Shown here: one piece after another, positions 20,763 through 32,309 of the stretch
Numbering within the stretch: the stretch's first letter is position 1
Layout: each line of letters opens with the position of its first letter
Origin: Lasioglossum baleicum
Taxonomy: Eukaryota > Arthropoda > Insecta > Hymenoptera > Halictidae
Length of the DNA: 64,000 nt
Assembly: GCF_051020765.1 (NCBI RefSeq)
Contig: NC_134935.1
Coordinates: 10,479,579-10,543,578, forward strand
Direction of reading: 5' to 3'
The notes under the pieces: model-generated
Told to the model about the DNA's origin: nothing
The model's input: only the letters and a program-made list of their open reading frames with translations
The model's database searches: none
Translations under genes and position numbers: made by a program

Positions 20763-23700
20763 ATGTACACGAACCTACGATCGAGATGTCTCGTACATCA
20801 TCTGTATCATTATTGCACGAAGTGGTGTACTACACGGCCGCAATTTTCGCGAAGGAAACTTCCTGGGATGTGTGACGCGCGTAAACGCCTCGCGCGATTC
20901 AAACACGACGACACCCGCAAGTACGAGAACCTGCTCAACATGAGCAACAGTCAATACTTGGATTACATATACCAATTGTGGCTGAAGGATCCAGCGTCCG
21001 TGAGTCCCTCGTGGGAACCGTTTTTCCGATTCGTTCTCCAAGATAGCGCAACAAGTCCGAAGACCTCGTCATCGTGGCGCGTGTCGTCGGCGCCCGCGGT
21101 TGTGCCGTCGAGTTTGGTAGCTGCGACAACAGGTGAATTGCGTGTCTACTTACAGTAATGTCCGACTGTATGTCTTGCTGAAAGCTACGCCGCCCATTCC
21201 ACTGCGGGGCATACCCCGCGAAGGGCCAAGAAGCTCGAGCTGTCTCGGTCGCCGAGCAGTGTAAACACGCCACGTACTAATCCAATTACAAAACTTTATT
21301 TCTCATTATTTTTTATGGGACTTTAGCCAACTTATTTGTGGCATTTTTCTGATAAAAGTGGTACCAAATATGATATAATTCCGATGATATTTACTTCTGT
21401 AATGAACGATGAATCTTTCATTTCGGCGCGCCGCGACTCTCCGCGACTCTTTCTTTTCCATACGCTGTCCTTCTTTGCGTCGAAAAATTTCATCGTTCAT
21501 TACTAGATTGCGGATCTTTATGCAAAATAAAAGATGTTTGCATTGATTGCAGGACACAGGAGCCAAATCAAAATTGTATTCTTCTTTTAATTATCCTATT
21601 AAGCTGAAACTAATACGTTGATGTCCTTAAATATTTTTAAAATGTCCGCTACTTTAAATTACAAATACCCATCTTTGTCATAAATGCATAAAATCCGCAG
21701 TCAATATGTTGGTCAAAGTCCCATAAAAAAATAATGAAAAATAAAGAAGTTTTGTTATTGGATTAGTTGTGCGTTTACACTTCTCGGCGACCGAGGTCTC
21801 TCGAGCTTTGCTGTCCTTTTGTACGTTCGGCGCGGTCTTTGAAGCCTCAAAAAAATAGTGTCCTGCTCATGTCTAGGTCACAACACAGAGCCGAGAAATG
21901 ACTTACAGTCGGACATTACTGTATCTTGCCTGTACGTTCGTAACAATGTCGCCCAATCCAGTCGTTCTCCACTGCTTTGTCCCTAGCGCCTGGATTTCCT
22001 CAGCAAAGCGCGAGAACGAAATCGGACAGCGAGTTACAGGGCGAGAGGTTCATTAGCGGAGCCTTGGACATTAACGCAACGATCAGAGCTTATCAAGTAT
22101 ATATGGATCAAGTTCTCTTGGTGGGAGGGGTTCTTCGCTTCGGCTAGGTCGGCTAACGCGTATGTAATTGTTTAATTCAAGACACGTGGTCATCTGATCG
22201 CCGATGTCGATCCTCTGCGCATACAAAACCCGGAGTCCTACAAGCTGCAGGGCACGGCCAATTTGCCACCAGCTATTGTCGTCAGACAACATTTGAAGGG
22301 CATGACTGACGCCGACATGGACAGAGAGTTTCCCCTTGCGTCCTTCACTGTGATCGGTGGTCCTAGACGGAGTCTCTCGTTGCGCGAAATACTGACCAGA
22401 TTGAATCAAGTTTACTGCGGACACTTGGGTCTCGAATATACGTACATTCACGATCTCGCGGTGGTAGGTGTCAGGACTGTTCGAAGCAGTGTGCATCTAA
22501 TCATACATGACAAGTCTAATCATTGCACTTAAGGGAGTAGACTCGTTTTTCTAAGATTGCAAGGGTCTCCAATGCGCCTTCTCATTTCTCAATAATGCAA
22601 AGATGGGGTTCTTCAGTAGTAAAATGTGCTAGATAAAAGATCAATTTAATTACGCCTCGTAAATATAAAAATAGGACTTTTAAGGGCGATCGCGGCCTCG
22701 ATTGAGCTTTTATCTAGCGCTTCTAACTACTGAAAACACCCCCATCTTTGTATTATTGAGAAATGAGAAGGCGCATCCCGCACCCTTACAATCCTGAAAA
22801 CAATTTGCGATTCAACTTGGGCTCATTCTGTCAATCTTAAGGGATTGATTTACAGTGTATTTTATTTTGACCATAAATATTAAATACTATCTAGTTGGAC
22901 TGGATGAGGGGAAAATTCGAGGTACCAGGTGCTTGGGAGCTTCCACCGGAACACAGAAAGTTCGCTTGGTTGAATCTCATGAGAGCGGTGACGTGCGAAG
23001 GCTTTTTGGCAAAGAAATACCCTACGGAGAAGAGGTTCGGTCTCGAGGGTTGCGAATCTTTCATCCCATCGATGGTGGAGTGTGTAGAAACATTGGCGGA
23101 AAAGGGTAAAATATAGAAAACGTGGAAACTATGCTGTGTGCCGGAAAGTCTAAAATGAAACGAATTTATAACTAGACGTAGAAATTAACAAAACTTTATC
23201 TAAAAACTTCATCTTTAAGTAACTAACAATTGCTAACGGTGCTCGCTCCAATATATGAAATAGGTGAAACTTGTTTTTCGCTTCCAACATGCATTAATAA
23301 TTAAAATTTAATGAAACTCGTAGGTGTAGAATCCGTGGTGATAGGTATGGCTCATCGTGGTCGTTTGAATACTCTGATCAACGTTTGCTCGAAACCACTG
23401 CACCAATTGGTTACTCAATTCAACCCGATTCCTCTGGAAGGTTTCGGTTCAGGCGATGTCAAGTACCACTTGGGTATGCACGCGGAGAAAATATTGGAAA
23501 GGTGAGATTTTTCATTGTCCGTGTTCGCAGTATTCTGTTTTAAACATTAGCACTGGGTCATCACAGGACCAAGAAAAAAATTATGATCGCCGTAATGGCG
23601 AATCCTTCGCATTTGGAGGCGATCGATCCTGTAGTGGTTGGTCGCGTCCGAGCTGAACAAGTCGAGAAGAATGACGCGCGACGTATGTATACGGTGTACT

Positions 23701-26700
23701 ACTGTAAAACACTTTTGCTGTCACTGAATCGCTCGACGCATTCCATCAATTATGTTTTCATGTATTTATGTAAGAAAACGAGTAGGTGCAATTCAAGGGA
23801 GTAGACAGATCGAGAGAATCTAAGAAAGCAGTTTCTATTTGTCTTCTGTTTCTTGCAATTGATGGGAAAAATTTTTATTTTACACACTTCTTGCATCTAA
23901 ATTGTATTTAAAACATGTCTGACAGACGTCTTCATCTTTAATTTCTGTAAAAACAACAAGAGAGTATGTTAAAGTAGTGAAGTAGAAATGTTAGTAGTGA
24001 CGAAAGTGTTGAGCAGTTGTTCGTGATTGAAACCGCGACTGTTTCCAGTTGGTATGAAGTCGGTGGCTATTTTGGTGCATGGCGATGCCGCTTTCTCGGG
24101 GCAAGGGATCGTTTACGAAACCATGCATCTGACTAACCTACCCGAATATACAACCGGCGGGGTCCTTCACGTTGTTATTAATAATCAGGTAACAGCATTA
24201 ACCATTTCGTGACAGAGCGCGTAACAGAGTTCGCCCATGGGACGTACTTCTTTGTCGCGTTATAGATTGGCTTTACCACTGATCCGCGGTATTCCCGATC
24301 CAGTGTACACTGTACCGATGTCGCCCGCGTCGTTAACGCGCCCATATTCCATGTACACGCTGATGATCCTGACTTGGTGACCTACTGCAGCAAAGTTGCT
24401 AGCGAGTACAGGTACGTTGCGATTTGTATTATCTGCAGCCACTTGCTCAGGTAACTGTTATACGTAGATTGCGGATTCTATGCATCTACGAGAAGAATGA
24501 TATAATAGGTATAGAGTAGACTGCGGATCTTTATGCACTTATAGCAAAATTAAGTGGATGAAATTCAAAAAGGTTGGAAAATTTTCAAAATTGAAGATGT
24601 CGAGATATGATTTCTCCATTATTCAAATCATTAAGGAAACAAATAACATTCCAGCGCCCGCTCTAGCGGTTACGTCGCCCCGGACAAAAAGACAAATTGC
24701 CGCCCCTTGAGAATATATATATTTTTTAAATAAAGGTACATATTTTTTATTGCCAATAAAAATCAAATCATTCTATTTAAAATTTAATAAAAGCATTTAT
24801 TTTAATAAAAGCAAATTTTCTATTAATTGGGTATTTAACACTTTAATAATTTTTCTCACACTTACAGCCAAAATGGCACCACTAAACTTTAGAGCGGGTC
24901 TTCCATTTCTTGCGATCGATGCGGACAATTTTTATTTTGGATAAAGATCCGCAGTCTAGTGTAGAGTAACGACGTCGTTCTCCTGTTTTTCAGAGCCGAA
25001 TTCCACAACGACGTAGTGATAGACATAGTGGGTTACCGAAGATTTGGACACAACGAGTTGGACGAGCCAATGCTGACTCAGCCGTTGATGTACAAACGGA
25101 TCAAGGAACATCCGAACGTGCTCACCATTTACTCGGACAAGTTGCTCAAAGAGGGAGTGATCACCGAAGCTTACGCCCAAGAAGTAAGTTCTCAAGAACA
25201 CGAGACGGTCGCATTTCTTTTTTGTGGATATCACCAGATTCTGCAGAATCGTTCACGGTTTCACAGGAGATACAAAAGTTCTGGGATCACTGCGAAACGG
25301 AGTACAGCAAGGCGCAGAAGACTGACTCGATGAATATGAGCGACTGGCACGATATACCGTGGACCGAGTTTTTCGCGAACCAAAGTCCCAAGATCGGCAT
25401 TCCACCGACCGGGATGGACGTGGAAACGATGAGGGCAATCTGCAAACACATATCCACACCTCCGACGGACATTGATCCTCATCCTCAAGTGAGGTTTCAA
25501 TCATAGCAACATTATGTCATTCATAGCACATAATGTCATTTAACATTCTTAAAGGATTTTACTATGCATCTAGAGCAGTGCTTCCCAAACCGTGCGCCGC
25601 GAAATAATTAAAAATTGTATATAAAAAATGAGTGAAATATGAAATAATATTCTCAATATAAATCATTAAAATAATTAGCTAGCAAAATATGTCCATACAG
25701 TGAAACTTGTTTTTGTGCGGTAGATAGGGACCGCAGAAAAGAAACCGCACAAAGAAATATTCACAAACTTCATACATAGCTATAACAAATAATTTTTCAC
25801 AACATATTAAAGAAAAATTTTTTTATGCTGTGGAGATGGACAGCTTAAAAAAAGTTTCACTTAGAAAATATGTCAAAGCTTTACGAAATAGCAAGAAAGT
25901 GCTTTACAAACAAAATAAATAATTAAATTACACATGGAAACATTAAAAAAAATTGTAATTTCTCATTTTAAACATGGAGAAATTTTCAAAACGTACATAA
26001 TTCAGTACATACAGGGTTTCCTGCTGAAATGAGATCAGCAGGATATCTCGGATGTCGTTGTCGTTATCAAAAAAGTGTTCCTGCAAAAGCTGTTTTGTAT
26101 GACGGGCTACATTACGCAGTATTAATTGTTTTCTTGTGGGTGGATTGATGGAGGACATTTTAAGGTCACCTAGATGTTTTAAAATGGAATGTCCTATTTT
26201 TTATACCATAGATCGATGGAGTATCAAGTTCTGAGTATAAAAGTGTTGACCTTCATATGTCCTAAACCTAATAGTGAACAAGATATCATCCAAAGAAGAA
26301 AGAAAATTGTTTCGATAATATTTCGATAACTATTAGGTTTAGGACATATGAAGGTGAACATTTTTATACTCAGAATTTGATACTCTATCGATCTATGGTA
26401 TAAAAAATAGGACATTCCATTAAAAAAAATCAAGGTGATCTTGAAATGTCCTTTACCACTCCACCCACAAGAAAACTAATAATATTACGCAATGTAGCCT
26501 CTCATACCAAACAACTTTTGTAGCAACATTTTTTTGATAACGACAACGTCTTCCGAGATATCCTGCTGATCTGATCTGATATTCATATACCGCGAAGTGT
26601 ATTTGGGTGCGCCGCGAAATAATTAAAATAATATTCTCAATATAAATCATTAAAATAATTAGCTACTAAAATATATGCATATATATAATAGATTCACCGC

Positions 26701-28988
26701 AATTTTTTCATTTGCTGTAAAGTGCGCCGCGAGTAAGAAAAAGTTTAGGAAGCGCTGATCTAGAGAATAAGAGCTGTTATGAATGCGTGAAATGTATGAC
26801 TGTCAGTAACAAAGGAACGAGGAAGTGCTGCGTGTGCAGAAGCTATGGCAAAGAACATGTCGCATAAATTCCTGTGCAGGTACTAAGGGTAATGGACAAG
26901 AGAGCACAGCTAATGGAGTCACGTAGAGCAGACTGGGCGATGGGCGAGTGTCTCGCGTTTCTCAGTTTGCTCAAAGAAGGTCATCACGTGAGACTGTCCG
27001 GCGAGGATGTCGAACGAGGCACATTCTCCCATCGCGTACACATAATCCATGACCAGAACAGGGACAAGGTTTATAAAAATCTTCTGCACGACGTATTTCC
27101 TGGACAAGCATTGTATACCGTCTCGAACTCGTCGTTGTCCGAGTATGGCGTTGCCGGTGAGTCCCACAAATGAACTGGTGTCCTAACGAGAAACACGGCG
27201 AATTACTGTTGATCACGAATATAGGATTCGAGTTGGGATACTCAGCCTACAATCACAACACTCTAACGATCTGGGAAGGCCAGTTCGGCGATTTCGCGAA
27301 CACGTGTCAGGTAATCTTGTTTTGCCAAATTGAAATTCTTAGAATAGCGTTTGTTATTGAATACGATGAAAATCGAAATAGTTTGGCTGTTTTGGGCCGT
27401 TTTATATTGTCACGACAATGGTAATATCGATTTCGATTAAGTTGAGCGGCGTGGGTGTATGTATGCAGGTCACCCTGGACACGCTCCTCTGTTCCGGACA
27501 ATCAAAATGGGGTAGACAGGTAGGATTGGTTCTTCTTCTACCGCACGGAATGGAAGGTCAAGGCCCGGAACATTCCTCCGCGAGACCTGAACGGTTTCTT
27601 CAGCTTTGCGATGATGATTACATACATATTCCGGGTACTGAACCAGGAGCGCCGCAGGGAGAGACTCCGGAGCAGATTATGACTCGACAGCTCTTTGAGA
27701 TCAACTGGATTGTCTGTAATTTGACCACTCCCGGGAATCTCTGTCATGCTCTTCGTCGTCAAATACTGATGCCGTTCCGAAAGCCGCTGGTTAGATACGT
27801 TATTAGAGTAGAGATCGTGGTTTTTAGCAATGTACTAAAATACACGTGTGCACGAGGTACGTCAATCGTGTAGTACGAATTTAAGGAACCGTGTATACGG
27901 ATCGAAAAAGAATTCGACCGAAAAACAGTAACGCATCAGTTGTCGGACTCGAACGTGCCGAACGGATCCTTAAATTTTTACTACACGGTGCACGTACCAC
28001 GTGTATTTATATACACGTGAAATAGGAATCTGTAGTTTTTAGTAATCCATTACAGACGGTCATTAGAAATGTGTACAGTGGGTGATCAAATGATTAGAGC
28101 TACCGGCAGTAGCGCGTTATAACTACTTGGAGCCTTGGGCAAAGTAAAATTTCGGGGCCCCCAATCCCAACTAAATAACTTTATGAGAAAAACGTAGAAT
28201 TCGGATCTTTTGGATCTTGGTTTGTGTTCGGGTCCCCTTTTGCTTGGGGCCCCAGGCATTTGCCCAAGTTGCCCATAGGGTAACGCGCCACTGGCTACCG
28301 GCACAAAGTCTAACGTACCAAAAAGTCTCGCACTATTACGTATGTGATTTAAAGAAATCTCTGATGACCGCTTTGAATCAAGTCTCTTACTAAGACGTTT
28401 GATCAGCTAATCGTTTCGAGCAGGTTGTCATGTCGCCCAAGTCTCTGCTTCGTCACCCGATGGCTTTGTCGCCTTTCGAAGAAATGGAACCGGGTACCAC
28501 GTTCCAACCGATTCTCGCGGACCCGTTCGTCAAACCGGGCAACATACAGAAGGTGCTGCTTTGCTCCGGGAAGGTATTTTACGATCTGGTCGCAGAACGC
28601 CAGGGGAAACAATTGGAAGATAAAATAGCGATCATCCGTATCGAGCAACTCTGTCCGTTCCCATACCACCTTCTCAAGCAGGAAGTGGCTAAGTATCCTA
28701 ACGCGAAGGTAAAAGAACGGGTTACTTTTTACCGTTATCTGATCGGCGCAATTTGAACAGCGAATGTGTCGCAATTGTTGGTACGCGCAGATCTTCTGGT
28801 TGCAAGAGGAGCACAAGAACCAAGGTGCGTACGATTACGCGAGGAACAGGATAGCTCTGGCTTTGGGTATCCGTTTGGAAGATATAACTTATGGCGGAAG
28901 ACCACCATCGTCTGCTCCGTCGACCGGCAGCAAAATGATTTACTCGAAAGAATTCAACGATATGTTGGACATCGCGATGAAGCTTTAA
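20763..28988 (+). CDS. OGDH: 2-oxoglutarate dehydrogenase E1-like, mitochondrial, complete (probable divergent paralogue)
   Basis: E1 decarboxylates 2-oxoglutarate with thiamine diphosphate in the TCA-cycle OGDH complex (family knowledge). Fifteen exons: 20763-21132, 21987-22096, 22182-22463, 22895-23105, 23324-23501, 23567-23682, 24049-24188, 24266-24411, 24994-25183, 25267-25488, 26880-27156, 27225-27310, 27469-27789, 28424-28708, 28791-28988; phases close at 1043 residues. ATG 20763 gives an arginine-rich, acid-poor leader, as expected for mitochondrial import. Landmarks: QYLDYIYQLWLKDPASV near residue 60; DADMD 203-207, the calcium-type motif of animal OGDH; GMAHRGRLN with His at 335; SGDVKYHLGM; ThDP site HGDAAFSGQG to NNQ (434-469); HNELDEPMLTQPLMYK; VRLSGEDVERGTFSHR; LLPHGMEGQGPEHSSARPER; QEEHKNQGAYDY. 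Several normally invariant neighbours differ (GMPH is GMAH, YRRNGHNE is YRRFGHNE), so I infer the second, faster-evolving insect copy (CG33791 type) rather than housekeeping Ogdh. Confidence 0.92.
21153..21921. mobile_element. TA-flanked element in OGDH intron 1, itself carrying two insertions
   Basis: Left CAGTAATGTCCGACTGTA and right TACAGTCGGACATTACTG are exact reverse complements; TA at 21151-21152 and 21922-21923. The outer body shares CCCCGCGAAGGGCCAAGAAG-type sequence with the MITE at 14776-14992. Inside is a long inverted repeat (about 21289-21765, CCAATTACAAAACTT arms), and within that a GACTGCGG-family MITE (21506-21702). It fills most of the intron 21133-21986. Confidence 0.75.
21506..21702. 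mobile_element. GACTGCGG-family MITE
   Basis: Left end GATTGCGGATCTTTATGCA, right end TGCATAAAATCCGCAGTC. The interior (GATTGCAGGACACAGGAGCC, TTCTTTTAATTATCCTATTA) is nearly identical to the copy at 49861-50057. Confidence 0.75.
22529..22840. mobile_element. Foldback element, second copy, in OGDH intron 3
   Basis: Starts TTAAGGGAGTAGACTCG, then ATTGCAAGGG and ATGCGCCTTCTCATTTCT, and returns as AGAAATGAGAAGGCGCAT and CCCTTACAATCCTG. The centre holds GGGCGATCGCGGCC and TTATCTAGCGCTT as in the copies at 11479-12567 and 31557-31773. The right end beyond 22800 has diverged, so its limit is approximate. Confidence 0.7.
23785..23885. repeat. Degenerate fragment of the GACTGCGG family in OGDH intron 6
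   Basis: TTTCTATTTGTCTTCTGTTT then CTTGCAATTGATGGG matches, with differences, the interior of the copies at 45137-45334 and 49861-50057. Neither end is preserved. Confidence 0.4.
24519..24956. mobile_element. GACTGCGG-family MITE in OGDH intron 8
   Basis: GACTGCGGATCTTTATGCA on the left and AAAGATCCGCAGTC on the right; TA on both sides. It is about twice the length of the sister copies. Extra interior sequence beginning CCAGCGCCCGCTCTAGCGGT near 24652 looks like one end of another (possibly hAT) insertion. Confidence 0.7.
25576..26757. mobile_element. hAT-type non-autonomous element, 1182 bp, with exact 8-bp target duplication
   Basis: ATCTAGAG is present exactly at 25568-25575 and 26758-26765. 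The ends CAGTGCTTCCCAAAC and GTTTAGGAAGCGCTG form an imperfect inverted repeat, followed by GTGCGCCGCG blocks on both sides. An internal block (GCGCCGCGAAATAATTAAAA ... TCATTAAAATAATTAGCTA) occurs twice in direct orientation, near 25600-25685 and 26608-26670. Between them lies a second element (26012-26585). Fills most of the OGDH intron 25489-26879. Confidence 0.82.
26012..26585. repeat. Large palindrome nested in the hAT element
   Basis: Starts CAGGGTTTCCTGCTGAAATG after TA. Its two halves are reverse complements over more than 200 bases, with matched blocks such as ATATCTCGGATGTCGTTGTC / GACAACGTCTTCCGAGATAT and CATATGTCCTAAACCTAATA / TATTAGGTTTAGGACATATG. The right end is worn, so no clean terminal pair can be given. 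Probably a mariner-type MITE. Confidence 0.68.
27841..28010. repeat. Inverted repeat in OGDH intron 13
   Basis: ACACGTGTGCACGAGGTACG and GTGTAGTACGAATTTAAGGA at the left pair with TCCTTAAATTTTTACTACAC and GGTGCACGTACCACGTGT at the right. Small MITE or hairpin; no target duplication seen. Confidence 0.5.
28107..28293. mobile_element. hAT-type MITE, 187 bp, with exact 8-bp target duplication
   Basis: GCTACCGG at 28099-28106 and again at 28294-28301. Ends CAGTAGCGCGTTA and TAACGCGCCACTG are inverted repeats with one mismatch. The interior has GGGGCCCC-rich stretches and TTGGGCAAA / TTTGCCCAA pairs. In OGDH intron 13. Confidence 0.83.
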
Positions 28989-30976
28989 TCGAACCATAAG
29001 TAATTTACTACATAACGTTTAGCAAATGTCGCGTCGTCACTGCAACCGGAAGTGTTGAAACGCGAATGAATGAGCGCGGACTGACTCACCAAAAGATATA
29101 GGTATTTAGGGTATACGGTGTTGAAGCACGCACAGTTCCTTCCATCGAGACAGTTCCACATTGCATTATTTCGCTCGAATTTTTCTTTGGCGTTGCTACG
29201 ATAACGAGAGAACAACTGCACGATGTGCAAAATAGAACTGAACTTGAGCTCTTTCTAGGTAGTGGTGGTGTTAATTGACAGCGTTATCTACGTGCACGCA
29301 CACAACGGAGTCATCTCGATGAAAATTCGAAACTTTTTCGACCGTACAAGACACTCCCATTGAACGCGAGTTGTTCATGTATTGTTTAAGTCGATTGTAT
29401 ACAAGTTCCCGTTGTTGAGGAATATCTTGCCGGGTTCCGGACAATCGGAAAGAAGTTGTATTATAATCAAAAGTCCGTGGCATAATATTTCACTTTATGT
29501 CCGTGTCTATTTTATCGGAATTTAGTTAGTAATTCCTATTATATAATCGTAGCAATTCGTGAAATAAATAAGTGAAGTAAATTAATAAATGAAATAGTTA
29601 GCTGGAACCAATTCACTTTTGTGTAGGAAATTGCACTTTGGTACGATTTTTCTCAGGTGTTTCAATAATTATTGAGACACATCGAAATTCTACATGCACA
29701 GGGTGCTCAGCGTAAGGGTTGCCATAATTTTCGAGTCTTCGGCTAGTCTAACTAGGCAATGTTATAAACAACAATTCCTCTCTTCTCCAATAAAATCTCG
29801 TTACTTCCACTTTATGATATAGTTCGATCATATAGGGTGAAGCTACATTTTTTAAAATGACTTGTTAAAGAGATAAGAAGTAAGTCAACATTTTAACGTT
29901 ATGCAAGAATATTTTCTCTCTGATTATAGACAGTGCTTAACTTTGTCGAATCTCTGACAAGCCAGATCACTATCTCCATTCAATGACAAAGCATTCCATG
30001 TTACTGATCAAATTAGCCCACGTGATTAGACCTTCTTACTGCTATCTGTAATACCGAACAATTGAAATTATACGGTGCCATCTGAAAAAGCGAAAATCGT
30101 CTTGAGATTTGATTAAAAAATAGCATTTTCGCTACTTTTAATTGTATAAATGATTAACGGTGGAACAGTGTAACATTTGTTTGCTTCAAAAATCGTGGCG
30201 ACTTTTACACTGGCGCCAGAAATAATATTATAAAAAGAAACACAATATGATAAAGACGCCATATGGAAAAGACACCATATGAAACACCAACGAATGAAGT
30301 GTGAATATTTTGCTCACCATTTCGATCAAATTCCAAACACGGTAGAAGAATCGTCCTTTTCCCAAATCGATTGTTTATATTAACATGAGAAACTCAACAA
30401 TTTAGCACGTACTACTTTTCGATTTTCTTATCTCTTATCTGTATAGAACTCAATTTCATTTTCAATTTAAAATTCACAACGACTGCCGCATTCGTACAAA
30501 AATTTTCCCGAGAAATTCGCGCGTAAAAATTCTACACTCAATATTAACTAGCCGGATCACCAACTGACTGCTAATGTTTCAGCGAGCGAAAGCGGTAACT
30601 GAGATATTCTATCGTGGGAATGGATAAAAAGTTCTTTATCCGTCCATCGGCCATCACAAAAGATAAGCGATTTCCGGGCTTATCGAACGAGTTTCGCGTG
30701 GAGTGTATCTTGTACATATTATCTATCCGTATTTGTCAGATATTCTAAATACGATGCTGTTGTAAATACAATCTTAATCATTCTACGAGAAACTGATCCC
30801 GTGCATAATTTATCTAGTGTTCATTCAGAAGCAGACCGGTAAAAGGTTTGCTAAATTGTTGAGGATATTGCGTGGAGTGGTGCGAAGCTAGGGTTGCCAT
30901 CTAGAAAATCTCGAATTCAAGACAAGCGGCATAAAAGCCCCGGACTTTTCCGTACGAAAACTGGACAATATACATA

Positions 30977-31376
30977 CAGGTGGTCCATTTATCTTGAGAC
31001 AGTCTGTTATTACGGAAACCAGCAGGAATATGAAAAAATGTTTTATATCCACAATATCTACATGTATGCCATTATGCAAGCTTTGCAACATTTATCATGG
31101 TGTCGTTAAGAAATGGTAGGTTCAGGAAAAAAATGTTTTATACGAAATATTATTATTTTTCGATGTAGAATAAGAATATAAAATAAAAAATATGGATTTC
31201 CATTTGATAAAATGAAGTTGCCCTTCATTTGACCCTTACAGGGCCATTATGGAAAAATGTGCATAGCGCCATTACATGTGCCCTTTCATATGAAGAATAT
31301 TTTATATAAAACATTTTTTCATATTCCTGCTGGTTTCCGTAATAATTGACTGTCTCAAGATAAATGGACCACCCTG
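30977..31376. mobile_element. TA-flanked mariner-type MITE, 400 bp
   Basis: Left CAGGTGGTCCATTTATCTTG and right ending CAAGATAAATGGACCACCCTG, with one indel difference; TA at 30975-30976 and 31377-31378. Arms extend about 70 bases (TACGGAAACCAGCAGGAATA / TATTCCTGCTGGTTTCCGTA). Confidence 0.82.
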
Positions 31377-31556
31377 TATATAAATGTTACGGGCAATGTG
31401 TTTAATGCGCAGGTATTTCACAAATTGCCCGGACATTTGATATAATATCTACGATTCGTTGGGCAGTATGTTAAATCCATACTTGACATTGTTACGTTAA
31501 TCTTTTGTAGCGGTAAACTTGTCGATTAATGTCCTCCTCTCAGATTTTAACCGGAC

Positions 31557-31773
31557 TTAAGGGGGTGGACTCGTTTCTAGGATTGCAAGGGCGAAACCGT
31601 CCTCACAAGTGTGAGGATTGCAAACGTAAAAGCAGGACTTTTGAGGGCGATCGCGGCCTAGATTGATCTTTTATCTAGCGCTTGTGACTACTAAAAAATC
31701 TTTGCATTATCAAGAAATCAGAACGCGAATCCCGTACCCTTTCAATCCTGGAAAAAGGAGTGTACACTCTTAA
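31557..31773. mobile_element. Foldback element, third copy
   Basis: TTAAGGGGGTGGACTCG at the left; GGGCGATCGCGGCCTAGATT and TTTATCTAGCGCTTGTGACT in the centre; AATCCTGGAAAAAGGAGTGT and a final CTTAA at the right. Smaller than the other copies; part of the left arm is deleted. Confidence 0.7.
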
Positions 31774-32309
31774 GATCTGTTCCCCCACGGTTACGATGGG
31801 CTACGGTTACATTAACGTTGCTAGGTTAACCCGATTCGGGGTAAGGTTAAACGAAGGTCCGAATCCCTGAAATTGCGTGGAGTGGCGGGAATCTGTGTTT
31901 CGAATTCGTATTTCCCGCGCGGAGGCCGCGTTTGCGTGATTGGCCGATAGGTGGCGAGCGCGATCGGGAAATATCTAGAATGTAGAGCCGTGTTCTGCGA
32001 TTAGTCAGTCAGTCGTCAGTCACTCAGTTAGTCGAGTGCTTGGTATGGTGTGTGTCTGGTGCGTGTGACGTTCCGCTTTGTTGCGTAATCGTTTCGAAGA
32101 GCAAGTGAGACAGGATAGAAAGAGGAACCGTGGTCGGAGGAATTTCGGTCGTGTCTCGCGGTGCCGTCGAACCGAGCACTTTGCCTATCGCGGATCAAGA
32201 GATATGCCGAAGAGTGGAGTCGAGCATTGTTAACGTGACAAAGGATGCGCGTGGACTTCCCGTTGGAGAATCGATAACGAACAACCAGCAGCAGCCAGAG
32301 ACCGTGAAA

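Larger units (their letters stand above)
28989..32309. other. Intergenic region between OGDH-like and SLC25A32
   Basis: Holds the OGDH 3' UTR (AATAAA at 29563) and, at about 31830-32309, the GC-richer promoter/5' UTR of SLC25A32, which includes repeated GTCAGTC/GTCAGTCA motifs at 32006-32030. No gene was recognised. Two mobile elements (30977-31376 and 31557-31773) occupy the right half. Confidence 0.6.
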
